Assembly: GCF_015277775.1 (NCBI RefSeq)
Contig: NZ_CP063849.1
Location: 1,860,001-1,924,000 of the forward strand
Direction of reading: 5' to 3'
Length of the DNA: 64,000 nucleotides
Source of the DNA: Paludibaculum fermentans
Lineage (GTDB): Bacteria; Acidobacteriota; Terriglobia; Bryobacterales; Bryobacteraceae
Shown: piece by piece, positions 7,620 to 16,178 of the stretch
How positions within the stretch are numbered: position 1 is the stretch's first letter
Layout: every line of letters starts with the position of its first letter
Translations under genes and position numbers: made by a program
Notes under the pieces: model-generated
What the model was told of the DNA's origin: nothing
What the model saw: the letters and a program-made list of their open reading frames with translations, nothing else
The model's database searches: none

Positions 7620-8978
7620 ATGAACCGGCGGGAATTCCTCTCCACCAGCGCGGCGCAAGCCCTGGCGCCCACGCGGCGGCCCAACGTCCTCTACCTGCAT
7701 TCACATGACACCGGCCGCTATGTCCAGCCTTACGGACATCCTGTCGCCACTCCGAATCTGCAGAAGTTCGCCGAGCAGGGGGTCCTGTTCCGGCGCGCCT
7801 ACAGCGGAGCGCCGACCTGCAGTCCCAGCCGCGCGGCGCTGCTGACCGGGCAAACCGCGCACGGCAGCGGCATGCTGGGCCTGGCGCACCGCGGCTTCAG
7901 CCTGAGCCATCCCGAACGGCATCTGGCGAACTTCCTGCAAGCCCACGGCTACGAGACGACTCTCTGCAACGTCCAGCACGAGACCAAGGCCGGCACGGTG
8001 CCCACTCTCGGCTACCAGCGCGTGTTGAAGACGGCGAGCAACCGCGGGCCGGATGCCGCGGCCGCCGCCGTCGAGTATCTGAACTCCAAACCGAAGGCCC
8101 CGTTCTTCCTCTCCTGCGGCTTCTTTGAGACGCACCGTGAGTTTCCCGTCGCCGGCCTCAAGGAAGATGCGCGCTATACGCTGCCGCCCGCTCCGTTGCC
8201 CGACACGCCGCAGGTCCGCCAGGACATGGCCAATTTCAAGGCCGCCGCGCGCGTGCTGGACGGCTCCATGGGCTCCATCCTGGAGGCGCTGGCCCGCAAC
8301 GGGCTGGAGGACAACACGTTGGTCGTGCTCACCACCGATCACGGCATCGCGTTCCCGGCCATGAAGTGCAATCTGACGGATCACGGCATCGGCGTGATGC
8401 TGATGATGCGTGGGCCGGGCGGCTTCCTGGGCGGCAAGGTCTCCGACGCGATGGTCTCGCACCTGGACGTCTATCCCACGCTTTGTGAGACGCTCGAACT
8501 CCCCACGCCGGCCTGGCTGGAGGGGCGGTCGTTAACCCCGCTGGTGAAAGGCGCCGCCAACTCCATCCGCGACGAGATCTTCGCTGAGGTCTCCTACCAC
8601 GCGTCCTACGAGCCCAAACGGGCACTGCGGACAGCACGCTACAAGTACATTCGCAATTTCGGCGACCGCAAACTGCCCGTCCTGCCTAACTGTGACGACG
8701 GCTACAGCAAATCGTACTGGCTAGAGCAGGGATGGAAAGACCGCTACGTCCCGCGCGAGGAGCTCTATGACCTGGTTTTCGATACGAATGAAACCAACAA
8801 TCTGGTCGCACACCAGATGGTCCCCGCTCCGCTGGAGGAGCTACGCGGGCGGCTCGATCGGTGGATGAAGGATACGGACGATCCGCTGCTGCGTGGACCC
8901 GTGGCGGCGCCGCACGGCGCGCAGGTGAACGATCCGGCGGGATTATCACCTCGCGAGCCGGTAATCGTGGTACCTTAA
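7620..8978 (+). CDS. Sulfatase (arylsulfatase family) with Tat-like leader
   Basis: A 452-residue sulfatase, which cleaves sulfate esters using a formylglycine made from an active-site Cys or Ser. The signature CSPSRAALLTG begins at Cys67, so a formylglycine-generating enzyme is needed. Other metal and substrate positions are seen in PNVLYLHSHDTG (residues 21-32), KAGTVPTLGY and TTDHGIAFP. The N-terminus MNRREFLSTSAAQA begins with a twin-arginine-like motif but has a short hydrophobic stretch, so export by Tat is possible rather than proven. Size and order match heparan or N-sulfoglucosamine-type sulfatases, though the substrate is unknown. No Shine-Dalgarno is evident before the ATG. Confidence 0.88.
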   Translation: MNRREFLSTSAAQALAPTRRPNVLYLHSHDTGRYVQPYGHPVATPNLQKFAEQGVLFRRAYSGAPTCSPSRAALLTGQTAHGSGMLGLAHRGFSLSHPERHLANFLQAHGYETTLCNVQHETKAGTVPTLGYQRVLKTASNRGPDAAAAAVEYLNSKPKAPFFLSCGFFETHREFPVAGLKEDARYTLPPAPLPDTPQVRQDMANFKAAARVLDGSMGSILEALARNGLEDNTLVVLTTDHGIAFPAMKCNLTDHGIGVMLMMRGPGGFLGGKVSDAMVSHLDVYPTLCETLELPTPAWLEGRSLTPLVKGAANSIRDEIFAEVSYHASYEPKRALRTARYKYIRNFGDRKLPVLPNCDDGYSKSYWLEQGWKDRYVPREELYDLVFDTNETNNLVAHQMVPAPLEELRGRLDRWMKDTDDPLLRGPVAAPHGAQVNDPAGLSPREPVIVVP

Positions 8979-9111
8979 CCGGCGGGCAGTTGGAGCCGAA
9001 GAGGCTGCCGGCCCCAGGTGAGGCATTCCACGGGGCGATTCCGCTTTCCTGGGTATGTCCGGGAAAGGTGTGTGGTGCGATCTCCGTCCCGGAATCCTTG
9101 GAGGAGTCTGA

Positions 9112-10053
9112 ATGTTCAATTGCGATCTGAGAGTCGACATTACGCTTTCTGAGAAAGCCGCCAACGGGCGCAGCCAGGCGTTCAAGGCTGTGGTCAAGAT
9201 CCGGCTGATGCAGGGCGAGGGTGATGGGGGCAAGTGGGCTCACATGGATACGCGGGATTTCCGGCTGCCGCAAGGCGGAAACTTCGTCATCCTGCCCACT
9301 GGGATCCTGCTCAAGGACGGTGGAGGCTGTTTCGCGCTGCTGCTGGGGCTCGGCGTGCCGCCCTCCATCGGCGCTCGGGGTGACCTGAAGATATATACGC
9401 CGGGCCAGCGGGACTACAACTCGCCAACGGTCCAATGGCGCGGCAACGGCAAGTGGGAGGTGCTGGCCAAACAGGCCAACCTGCCGCTCAAGGAATGCCC
9501 CACCACCTGGGGCAACATGAAGAAGAACTTCAGCAAATACGGCAAGGGCCTGGGTTGGGAGCTTTGCTCTTCCAGCGGCCAGTCGCTCTCCGGCGGAATG
9601 GGCGGTCGCGGCATCGAGATCTCGATCATGAGCCGGCTCTATATGAAGCCCGTAGACGACGAGAAGGGCAAGAAGATGGTGGTGTTCAGCTACAACGGCA
9701 TCGGGGCGGGCTACATGGTCCCTGGGTTTGCCGCCTCAGGCTCCACCTCAGACTTCACGAATGTCGGCACGGAGCTGACGCAGGGCAACCTGCCCCTGGA
9801 TGAGCCGCTGCGGCCCGAGGAGTTGAACGGGATGTGCCAGGTCCTGTCATTGACTTTCGGAGCCATCGCCGGCCCGGGCGCGGGCTTTGGCGGCGCGGCC
9901 AGCGCGATGGGCGTGATCTTCGGCGTGCCGGCCGGCCTGGCCGTGGGCGCCTTCAAGGCCTGCGCCTGGATCGCCGGCCCGGTGGCCTCTGTCGGCAAGG
10001 CGGGGGCGAACATCGGCGCCGTGCTCCAGGTGGGCTCAGTTTCCCTGCTCTGA
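9112..10053 (+). CDS. Unrecognised 313-residue protein with Gly/Ala-rich hydrophobic C-terminus
   Basis: I do not recognise this family. It has a strong ribosome binding site (GGAGGAG) upstream of the ATG and coding-like composition, so it is a real gene. Residues 1-230 look like a mixed beta domain with many Gly and aromatic residues (KWAHMDTRDFRLPQGG, VVFSYNGIGAGYMV). Residues about 245-313 are a long Gly/Ala-rich hydrophobic segment (GAIAGPGAGFGGAASAMG and following) that could form one or two membrane helices or a glycine-zipper element. There is no signal peptide. It stands alone between the sulfatase and the convergent efflux operon. Confidence 0.7.
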   Translation: MFNCDLRVDITLSEKAANGRSQAFKAVVKIRLMQGEGDGGKWAHMDTRDFRLPQGGNFVILPTGILLKDGGGCFALLLGLGVPPSIGARGDLKIYTPGQRDYNSPTVQWRGNGKWEVLAKQANLPLKECPTTWGNMKKNFSKYGKGLGWELCSSSGQSLSGGMGGRGIEISIMSRLYMKPVDDEKGKKMVVFSYNGIGAGYMVPGFAASGSTSDFTNVGTELTQGNLPLDEPLRPEELNGMCQVLSLTFGAIAGPGAGFGGAASAMGVIFGVPAGLAVGAFKACAWIAGPVASVGKAGANIGAVLQVGSVSLL

Positions 10054-10062
10054 ACAAGGCTG

Positions 10063-13000
10063 CTAGCGGCCCACGGTCCGTTCCAGTTCCGCCACGGCCA
10101 GCCGCAAGCCCAGCCGCGCCTCCATCAGTTGCGACTCGGCTTCCGCCAGGGCCGCGTCGGCCTGTTTGCCCGCCAGGATGGTGGTGAGTCCCAGCTCGAC
10201 CTGATCGCCGCCGATGCGCCGCGCCTCGCGCCGGACAGCGACGGCTTTCTCGGCCACCTGGACCAGGTCCTGCAGGCGCTCCACTTTACGGCGCGCCTTC
10301 TCGACGTCGATGGCGTTGCGGTTCCGCAGCCGGGTCGCGTTCAGTTCCGCCTGCTGCAGCAGCGTCTGGCGCTCGCCCACCACAGCCGCACGCTTGCCGC
10401 CGTCGAAGATGCTCCAGGTCATCCTGGCGCCCACGGCTGCGTTGTTGGTGGGCAGGAACGGCACGCCGTTCTGGTAGGTGTGCATCCCGAAGAGGCTGAT
10501 GTCGGGGATGAATTCCGCCTTGGCCGCCGCCACGGCGTGGCGGGCCTTGGTCACCGTTTCGTCCGCTTCGCGCACCTCGGGATTGCCGGCCGCAGCCTGG
10601 CTCGTCAAGGCCGTCAGCGGAGCCAGTTCCACCAGCGGAGCCTCGGGGGGCACCAATTCCAATTCCGAGTTCAGGGCCAGGCCGAGCAGGTCGTTCAACT
10701 CCGTCCGGAGGTCCGCCACCTGGATCTCCGCATTCAGCACGGCGTTCTTCTGCTGCAACAGCAGGGCCTCGCCCTCCAGCGCCTTCACCTCCAACGCGGC
10801 GCCTGTCTCGACGGCGTCGCGAGCCTCTTTCCGGCCCTCCTCCGCCGCCGCCACGCGCGCCTTCGCCGCCGCGATGCGGTGCTCCAGAATCAGGATGCCG
10901 AAATACGCCTCACGGGTCTTGAGCGCGATCTCGTTCTCGGCCTGCCGCTGCCGCTGTTCGGCGATGTGAATATCCTGGTCGGCTACATGCGTGCCGGCCC
11001 GGATCTTCACAAGTTGTGTGAGCGGCTGGCCCACGGTGGTCATCATGAGGCCCAGGGTGTTGTCGCCCTGGAACAGCTTCAGATCGGCGGCCGGCAGCGC
11101 GCCCAAGCCGGGGATCGTACCCAGAAAGCCGGCTGGAATCGCCAGATTCTGCAAACCGCTTGTGTAGACGATGCTCGACTCATTGGAAACCACGGGCAGA
11201 TAGTTCGCCCGCACCTGGTCGCGCTTCTTCTCGTTCTCCTTCACCTTCAACTGCGCCAGCTTGACTATCGCGTTCTGCGTGCGCGCCAGGGACACGGCCT
11301 CGTCCAAAGTGATCTTTCGCGGCTCAGCCTGCAATGATCCCGCGCCCAGCAGGCACAGGGCCAAGAGGGCGGCTACGGGCGCACGGCCCGCGCCGCGGCG
11401 CTCGCACACGACATACAACACAGGCACCACCCCGAGCGTGAAGAACATCGAGCAGATCAAGCCGATGGCGATCACGCTGGCCAGCGGGGACCAGAGGCTC
11501 GAGCCCGACAGGATCATCGGCGTCACGCCGACGGCCGCCGCAGCCGTGGTCAGGAAGATGGGCCGCAAACGGCGTTCGCCCGCCTCGAGCGCAGCCGCCT
11601 CCAGCTCGACCCCGGCATGGCGCCGCTCGTTGATGTACTCCACCAGGATGATCGCGTTTCTCACGACAACACCAGACAGGCTGATGACGCCCATGAAGGC
11701 CGTGAAGCTGAACGGATTCCCGGTCAGCAGCAGCCCCAGCACCGCGCCCGGCATGGCCAGCGGGATCGACATCATGATCACCAGCGTCTGCACCGGCGAG
11801 CGGAACTGGAACAGCAGGATCAGGAAGATCGCCACGATGCTCAGCGCCATCACCATCTTCATTTCGCCGAAGGTCGTCTGCTGTCCTTCTATCTCGCCGC
11901 CATAGTCGAGGCGATAGCCGGGCGGCATCGACATGGCGGCCAGCTTGGGCCGCGCCTGTTTCAGGATCTCCGACGGCAGATGATGCTCACCCGCAATCGC
12001 CATCGCCGTCAGCGTACGCACGCCGTTGCGATGCAGGATGCGGTTGGCGCGCCACTCCGGCTTGAGGGTGGCCACGCTGCGCAAGGGAACACGCGCTCCC
12101 GTGATGGAGCTCACCACGTAGACATCCGAGACGTCCTCGAAGCGCCGCCGGTAGGATTCGTCCAGCCGCAGCACAACCGGCACGTCGCGGTCGCCTTCCC
12201 AGAACGTCGTCACCGGCAGGCCGCTGAACGCCCCGGCCAGTTGCATGGCGATACTGGCGTTGCTGAGCCCCAGGCGGTTGGCCACCTCTTCATCCACGTG
12301 CACGCCGAGATCGTAGGCATCCTCGTGGAAATCGTCATAAACGTACTCGGCGCCCGGCGATTCCCGCAGGATGGCTTGGGTCTTGATCGAGATCGCCTTC
12401 AATCGCTGCAGATCCTCGCTGCCGTCATCGGAGCTGACGATACGCACCTCCACCGGAGCCTGCATGGAGGTGCCCTGCTCCAACTCCCGAACGAAGATGC
12501 GCGCTTCCGGCGCCTGTTGCGCCAGCTCTTTTCTGAGCCGGAACACCAGCGCCGGCGTCTCCTCCGCCGTCTTCGTATTCACCAGGACCTGGGCATAGTT
12601 CGAAGCCGTGAACTCGGGCGCCACGTTGTAGTAGAAGCGCGGCGCCGACTCGCCCACAAACGTGGAGTAGTTCTCCACCAGCGGATTGGATTTCAACTGG
12701 CCCTCAATGCGCCGGATGGCCGCGTCGGTCGCCTCCAGGCGCGCGCCTTCCGGCAGCCAGACATGGATCACAAACTGGGCGCGCTCCGCCGTGGGGAAGA
12801 AGCGCTCCGGCACAGCCGTACCCAGCAGCACGATGGAGACTAAAAACGCCACCACACCGCCGGTCAACGTCAGCGCCTTGTGGCGCATACCGATGACGAT
12901 CCCTTTGTTATAGAGCCGCTGCATCGCGTCCAGCAGATTGAAGCCGTGTTTCTTCTCCGCTTCCGGATCGTGCAGGCCCTTCTTGATGAAGAACTGGCAC

Positions 13001-14457
13001 AGCCAAGGCGTCAGCAGCATGGCTACGACGAACGAACACGTCAGGGCCACGGCGACGGCAATGGGCAGCGCGCGAATGAACTCGCCCACCGCGCCGCTGA
13101 TCATCAGCATCGGCAGGAACGCCGCGATGATCGTCGCCGTGGCGGTCAACACCGGCACCACCAGTTCCGTCGCGCAGCGCGCGGCCGCTTCGGGCCGCGG
13201 CACACCGCGATCCAGCAGTTCCACATAGTTGTCGGCGATCACGATGGCGTCGTCCACCACCATGCCCAGCACGACAATCAGGGCTGCGATCGAGACCTGG
13301 TGCAGTTCCACGCCGATCATGTCCATCACGCCGAAGGTCGCGGCCACGGTGACGGGAATCGCCAGGGAAGCAATCAAAGCCACGCGGAACGGCAGCAGCA
13401 GGATCGTGACCAGAATCACCGACCCAATGGCGATGCCGAACTCCCGGATGAAGTGGCTGATGCGCTCTTCCACCACATGCGGCTGATCGGCCACGATGTC
13501 GACCTTCAAATCCGGGGGCAGCGTCGCCTTCACGCGTTCCAGCTTGCCGCGGAGTTCGTTGCCGAAGTCGACAATGTTGTTGCCCTCCAGCATCTCCACC
13601 GAGATCATCAAGGCCCGCTCGCCGTCGAACCGGCATAGGGTGCGCGGATCCCCTTCCACCCGGTTCACATTCGCCAGGTCGCCCAGGTACACAGGCTGGC
13701 CCGTCGGCGACATGTCGATCATCAGCCGGCGGATCTCATCCTCGGTCTGGAACAACCCCGTCGCCTTCAACGGCACGTCGCTATCGGGGGTCTTGAAGTT
13801 CCCACCGGACTGCACCACATTGCGGCCGCGCAGCGCCTGGATCACTTTCAGCGGCGACAGCGTGTACTGCGACACGCGCTCAGTTGAACTCGTGATGCGG
13901 ATCTCTTCCTTCTGCTCGCCCACGCGCGAGAGCTTGGCCACCGAACGCGTCGTGCGGAATTCGTCCTCGATGTGCCCGGCGTAGTCCTTCAACTGCTGGT
14001 AGTTGTAGCCGCCGCCATGCAGCGCCAGCAGCAGCGCCACCGTATCGCCGTAGTCGTCGCGCACGATGGGTCCCTGCACGCCTTCCGGCAACTGCGTCAG
14101 CTTCAGCTCGATCATCGCGTGGCGCAGCTTCGACCAGAAGACATCCGGCTGGCGGACATGGTCTTCCAACTCCACATTGATCACGCTCACGCCGTTGCGG
14201 CTGGTCGACCAGGTCTTCGCTTTGCGCACCTCTTCATAGCGGAACAGGCGGTCTTCCAGCTTGCGCGTGACCTGCTTTTCCACCTGCTCGGCGGTGGCCC
14301 CGGGATACAGCGCGATGACCAGGCCCGTACGGATGGTGATCTTCGGATCCTCGCGGCGGGGCATGGTCGAGAGCGCGTAGATGCCGCTCAGGAACACCGC
14401 CGCCGTCAGCAGCAGCGTCACCTGGGGATAGTGGAGGGAGGCTTTGACGGGATTCAT
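10063..14457 (-). CDS. RND efflux permease fused in frame to a TolC-like outer-membrane factor
   Basis: One continuous 1464-residue frame. Residues 1 to about 1016 are a full-length HAE1-type RND permease: N-terminal cytoplasmic segment, first membrane helix, large periplasmic loops, and GMVVDDAIVIADN with the paired Asp of helix 4 that carry protons. Residues 1017-1464 are a full-length outer-membrane efflux protein (LDEAVSLARTQNAIVKLAQ, two repeated coiled-coil halves, ending LAVAELERTV). The second part begins with its own signal-peptide-like stretch (RRGAGR, then VAALLALCLLGAGSLQA). There is no stop codon between the two; an in-frame GTG at 11407-11409 could start the second part separately. 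It overlaps the upstream adaptor gene by four bases, so all three parts of an efflux pump are in this operon. Confidence 0.9.
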   Translation of the reverse strand: MNPVKASLHYPQVTLLLTAAVFLSGIYALSTMPRREDPKITIRTGLVIALYPGATAEQVEKQVTRKLEDRLFRYEEVRKAKTWSTSRNGVSVINVELEDHVRQPDVFWSKLRHAMIELKLTQLPEGVQGPIVRDDYGDTVALLLALHGGGYNYQQLKDYAGHIEDEFRTTRSVAKLSRVGEQKEEIRITSSTERVSQYTLSPLKVIQALRGRNVVQSGGNFKTPDSDVPLKATGLFQTEDEIRRLMIDMSPTGQPVYLGDLANVNRVEGDPRTLCRFDGERALMISVEMLEGNNIVDFGNELRGKLERVKATLPPDLKVDIVADQPHVVEERISHFIREFGIAIGSVILVTILLLPFRVALIASLAIPVTVAATFGVMDMIGVELHQVSIAALIVVLGMVVDDAIVIADNYVELLDRGVPRPEAAARCATELVVPVLTATATIIAAFLPMLMISGAVGEFIRALPIAVAVALTCSFVVAMLLTPWLCQFFIKKGLHDPEAEKKHGFNLLDAMQRLYNKGIVIGMRHKALTLTGGVVAFLVSIVLLGTAVPERFFPTAERAQFVIHVWLPEGARLEATDAAIRRIEGQLKSNPLVENYSTFVGESAPRFYYNVAPEFTASNYAQVLVNTKTAEETPALVFRLRKELAQQAPEARIFVRELEQGTSMQAPVEVRIVSSDDGSEDLQRLKAISIKTQAILRESPGAEYVYDDFHEDAYDLGVHVDEEVANRLGLSNASIAMQLAGAFSGLPVTTFWEGDRDVPVVLRLDESYRRRFEDVSDVYVVSSITGARVPLRSVATLKPEWRANRILHRNGVRTLTAMAIAGEHHLPSEILKQARPKLAAMSMPPGYRLDYGGEIEGQQTTFGEMKMVMALSIVAIFLILLFQFRSPVQTLVIMMSIPLAMPGAVLGLLLTGNPFSFTAFMGVISLSGVVVRNAIILVEYINERRHAGVELEAAALEAGERRLRPIFLTTAAAAVGVTPMILSGSSLWSPLASVIAIGLICSMFFTLGVVPVLYVVCERRGAGRAPVAALLALCLLGAGSLQAEPRKITLDEAVSLARTQNAIVKLAQLKVKENEKKRDQVRANYLPVVSNESSIVYTSGLQNLAIPAGFLGTIPGLGALPAADLKLFQGDNTLGLMMTTVGQPLTQLVKIRAGTHVADQDIHIAEQRQRQAENEIALKTREAYFGILILEHRIAAAKARVAAAEEGRKEARDAVETGAALEVKALEGEALLLQQKNAVLNAEIQVADLRTELNDLLGLALNSELELVPPEAPLVELAPLTALTSQAAAGNPEVREADETVTKARHAVAAAKAEFIPDISLFGMHTYQNGVPFLPTNNAAVGARMTWSIFDGGKRAAVVGERQTLLQQAELNATRLRNRNAIDVEKARRKVERLQDLVQVAEKAVAVRREARRIGGDQVELGLTTILAGKQADAALAEAESQLMEARLGLRLAVAELERTVGR

Positions 14458-15659
14458 TGCGCCGCTCCGGTGAGTTGCACCAGGCCGCCCTCACGCACGT
14501 TCTGCTGGCCCGCCACGACAATCAGGTCGGCGGCCGTGATGCCGCTGGCGATCTCGATCTCCGCGTTCACCGCCCGCCCCACTTGGACGCGCCGCGCGAA
14601 CACGCGCTGCTTCTCGGGGTAGTAGACATAGACCAGCGTGGCGCCCTGCGGATCGCGCACAATGGCCTCGCCCGGCACGGTGATCACCTTCACCCGGCTG
14701 TCGCCCTCGATCTCCGCCTCGGCGATCATGCCGGCCCGCAGCACCAGCTTCGGGTTGGGCACCAGGATCCGGACGGCGAACGTGCGCGACTGCGGTTCGG
14801 CCGCGAAGCCGACCAGCTCTACCTTGCCCGGAAAATCCTGTCCGCCCATGGAAGGGATCCGGATCATCGCCGGCCGGCCCGCCTGCACCTTGGCGATCTC
14901 CGCCTCCGGCACGCCCACGCGCACACGCACGGGATTCAGATCCATCACGGCAAACACCGGCATGCCCGCCGCCACCATCTCACCGGGATCCGTTAGCCGC
15001 CGCGCCACTACACCGGTCAGGGGAGCAGCCAGGCGGGTATCCGCCACCCGCTTGGCATTCAACTTGACGTTCGCCTGCGCCTGGCGGGCCTTGCCCTCAG
15101 CGGCGGAGCGATCCTCCACGCGGGCGCCTTCCTTCGCCTCATCCAGCCGCTGCTGGGCGACGCGCCACTGGGCTTCAATCTTTTTGAAGTCGTTCGGAGC
15201 CAGGCTGTGCCGCTCGTACAGCGTCTTCATGCGCTTGTACTCGTCATCCGCCTGCTCGAAGGCAGCGCGCGCCTGCTCCAGGTCCTGCTTGCGAGTGCCG
15301 GCCGTTGCCTTGGCGGCCATCGCTGCGGCCGCATCCGACTCGCCCGAGGCAATGTCCATCCCAAATTGGTAGTCTCGCGGATCCAGTTCCGCCAGGATCT
15401 GCCCGCGCTGGACAGCCTGCCCCTCTTCCACGAAGACGCGCGCCACGCGGCCCGCCAACTGGAAGCCGATCTCGGCGGACTCACGCGCTTCCACGGTCCC
15501 GCCGGCCCGAATCGCGGTCTGGCGGTCGACGCTGGCCGGCTTGCGCACGCGCACCGGCACCGCAGTCTCCTTTGCCGCAACCGGCGCTTTTGACCCACAA
15601 CCGGAACTCAAACCGGCGGCCGCCAGGAGGGAGACGGCCCACAAGGACTTGGAAATCAT
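14454..15659 (-). CDS. Efflux periplasmic adaptor lipoprotein (membrane fusion protein)
   Basis: A 401-residue adaptor of the HlyD/AcrA type that links the permease to the outer-membrane channel. A lipoprotein signal ends in LSSGC with lipid Cys21. Then come a barrel-sandwich half (GFQLAGRVARVFVEEGQAVQ), a coiled-coil hairpin of about 100 residues (QARAAFEQADDEYKRMKTLYERHS...), the second lipoyl half (LAAPLTGVVARRLTDPGEMV) and beta-barrel and proximal domains. I chose the ATG at 15659 because it starts the lipoprotein signal and has GGGAG upstream; an in-frame ATG at 15683 is eight codons earlier. The leader forms a hairpin that covers the ribosome binding site. Confidence 0.9.
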   Translation of the reverse strand: MISKSLWAVSLLAAAGLSSGCGSKAPVAAKETAVPVRVRKPASVDRQTAIRAGGTVEARESAEIGFQLAGRVARVFVEEGQAVQRGQILAELDPRDYQFGMDIASGESDAAAAMAAKATAGTRKQDLEQARAAFEQADDEYKRMKTLYERHSLAPNDFKKIEAQWRVAQQRLDEAKEGARVEDRSAAEGKARQAQANVKLNAKRVADTRLAAPLTGVVARRLTDPGEMVAAGMPVFAVMDLNPVRVRVGVPEAEIAKVQAGRPAMIRIPSMGGQDFPGKVELVGFAAEPQSRTFAVRILVPNPKLVLRAGMIAEAEIEGDSRVKVITVPGEAIVRDPQGATLVYVYYPEKQRVFARRVQVGRAVNAEIEIASGITAADLIVVAGQQNVREGGLVQLTGAAQ

Positions 15660-15660
15660 A

Positions 15661-15703
15661 GAGGCTCCCAAAAAGGATGTCAAAATCCTATTTTAGGAGC
15701 CTC
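15661..15703 (-). promoter_or_regulatory. Leader hairpin covering adaptor ribosome binding site
   Basis: GAGGCTCC at 15661-15668 and GGAGCCTC at 15696-15703 form an 8-bp perfect stem. Inside it AGGAT and ATCCT can form a second short stem. On the transcript the arm nearest the ATG (one base away) contains the GGGAG binding site, so folding would hide it. A function in translational control is inferred. Confidence 0.45.
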
Positions 15704-15741
15704 AGAATGGAAGTTGTTGTAGAGATTAGCGAACAGCCGTA

Positions 15742-16176
15742 CTATTTCCGGCGGCGTGAGTAGTTCGCCGTGATGGTCGAGTACACACCGCCGCGCGGTG
15801 TAAACTCGCCCGACACCACAATCTCCCTGGGCGCGCAGGCCTTAATGCAATCTTCCAGGATGCGGTTCACGGCATTCTCCTGGAAGATGCCCAGGTTGCG
15901 GTAAGCCAGCCAATACATCTTGAGCGACTTCAGTTCCAGGCAAAGCTTGTCTGGAATGTAGCGGATCGTGATGGTGCCCTGGTCCGGCAGGCCGGTGCGC
16001 GGGCAGACACTGGTGAACTCCGGCGTCGTCACCTCGATCCAATAGTCGTTCGAAGAATACTGGTTGGGCCAGCACTCAATCGCCGGCAGAGCCGTATCCA
16101 AACCACTGGCGGCATGCTCGTCCGTATAAACCCGCTCTGCTTCGGCCTTGGCCGCCTTTTTCTTTTTGTCTGCCAC
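15742..16176 (-). CDS. queF: NADPH-dependent 7-cyano-7-deazaguanine (preQ0) reductase
   Basis: A 144-residue unimodular QueF. It reduces preQ0 to preQ1 in queuosine synthesis in the cytoplasm. The active-site Cys58 lies in FTSVCPRTGLPDQG with Asp65, and the QueF signature ELKSLKMYWLAYRNLGIFQE follows. The length is that of the short (type I) form. The N-terminus is a Lys-rich tail. It lies two bases downstream of the TIGR00300 gene, so they share a transcript. No preQ1 riboswitch is visible since no room exists between the genes. Other queuosine genes are not in the window. Confidence 0.95.
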   Translation of the reverse strand: MADKKKKAAKAEAERVYTDEHAASGLDTALPAIECWPNQYSSNDYWIEVTTPEFTSVCPRTGLPDQGTITIRYIPDKLCLELKSLKMYWLAYRNLGIFQENAVNRILEDCIKACAPREIVVSGEFTPRGGVYSTITANYSRRRK

Positions 16177-16178
16177 GT

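Noticed and set aside
10129-11337. 402-codon open frame on the + strand opposite the outer-membrane factor part
   Set aside because: Antisense to a strongly supported coding region; no motif; no ribosome binding site.
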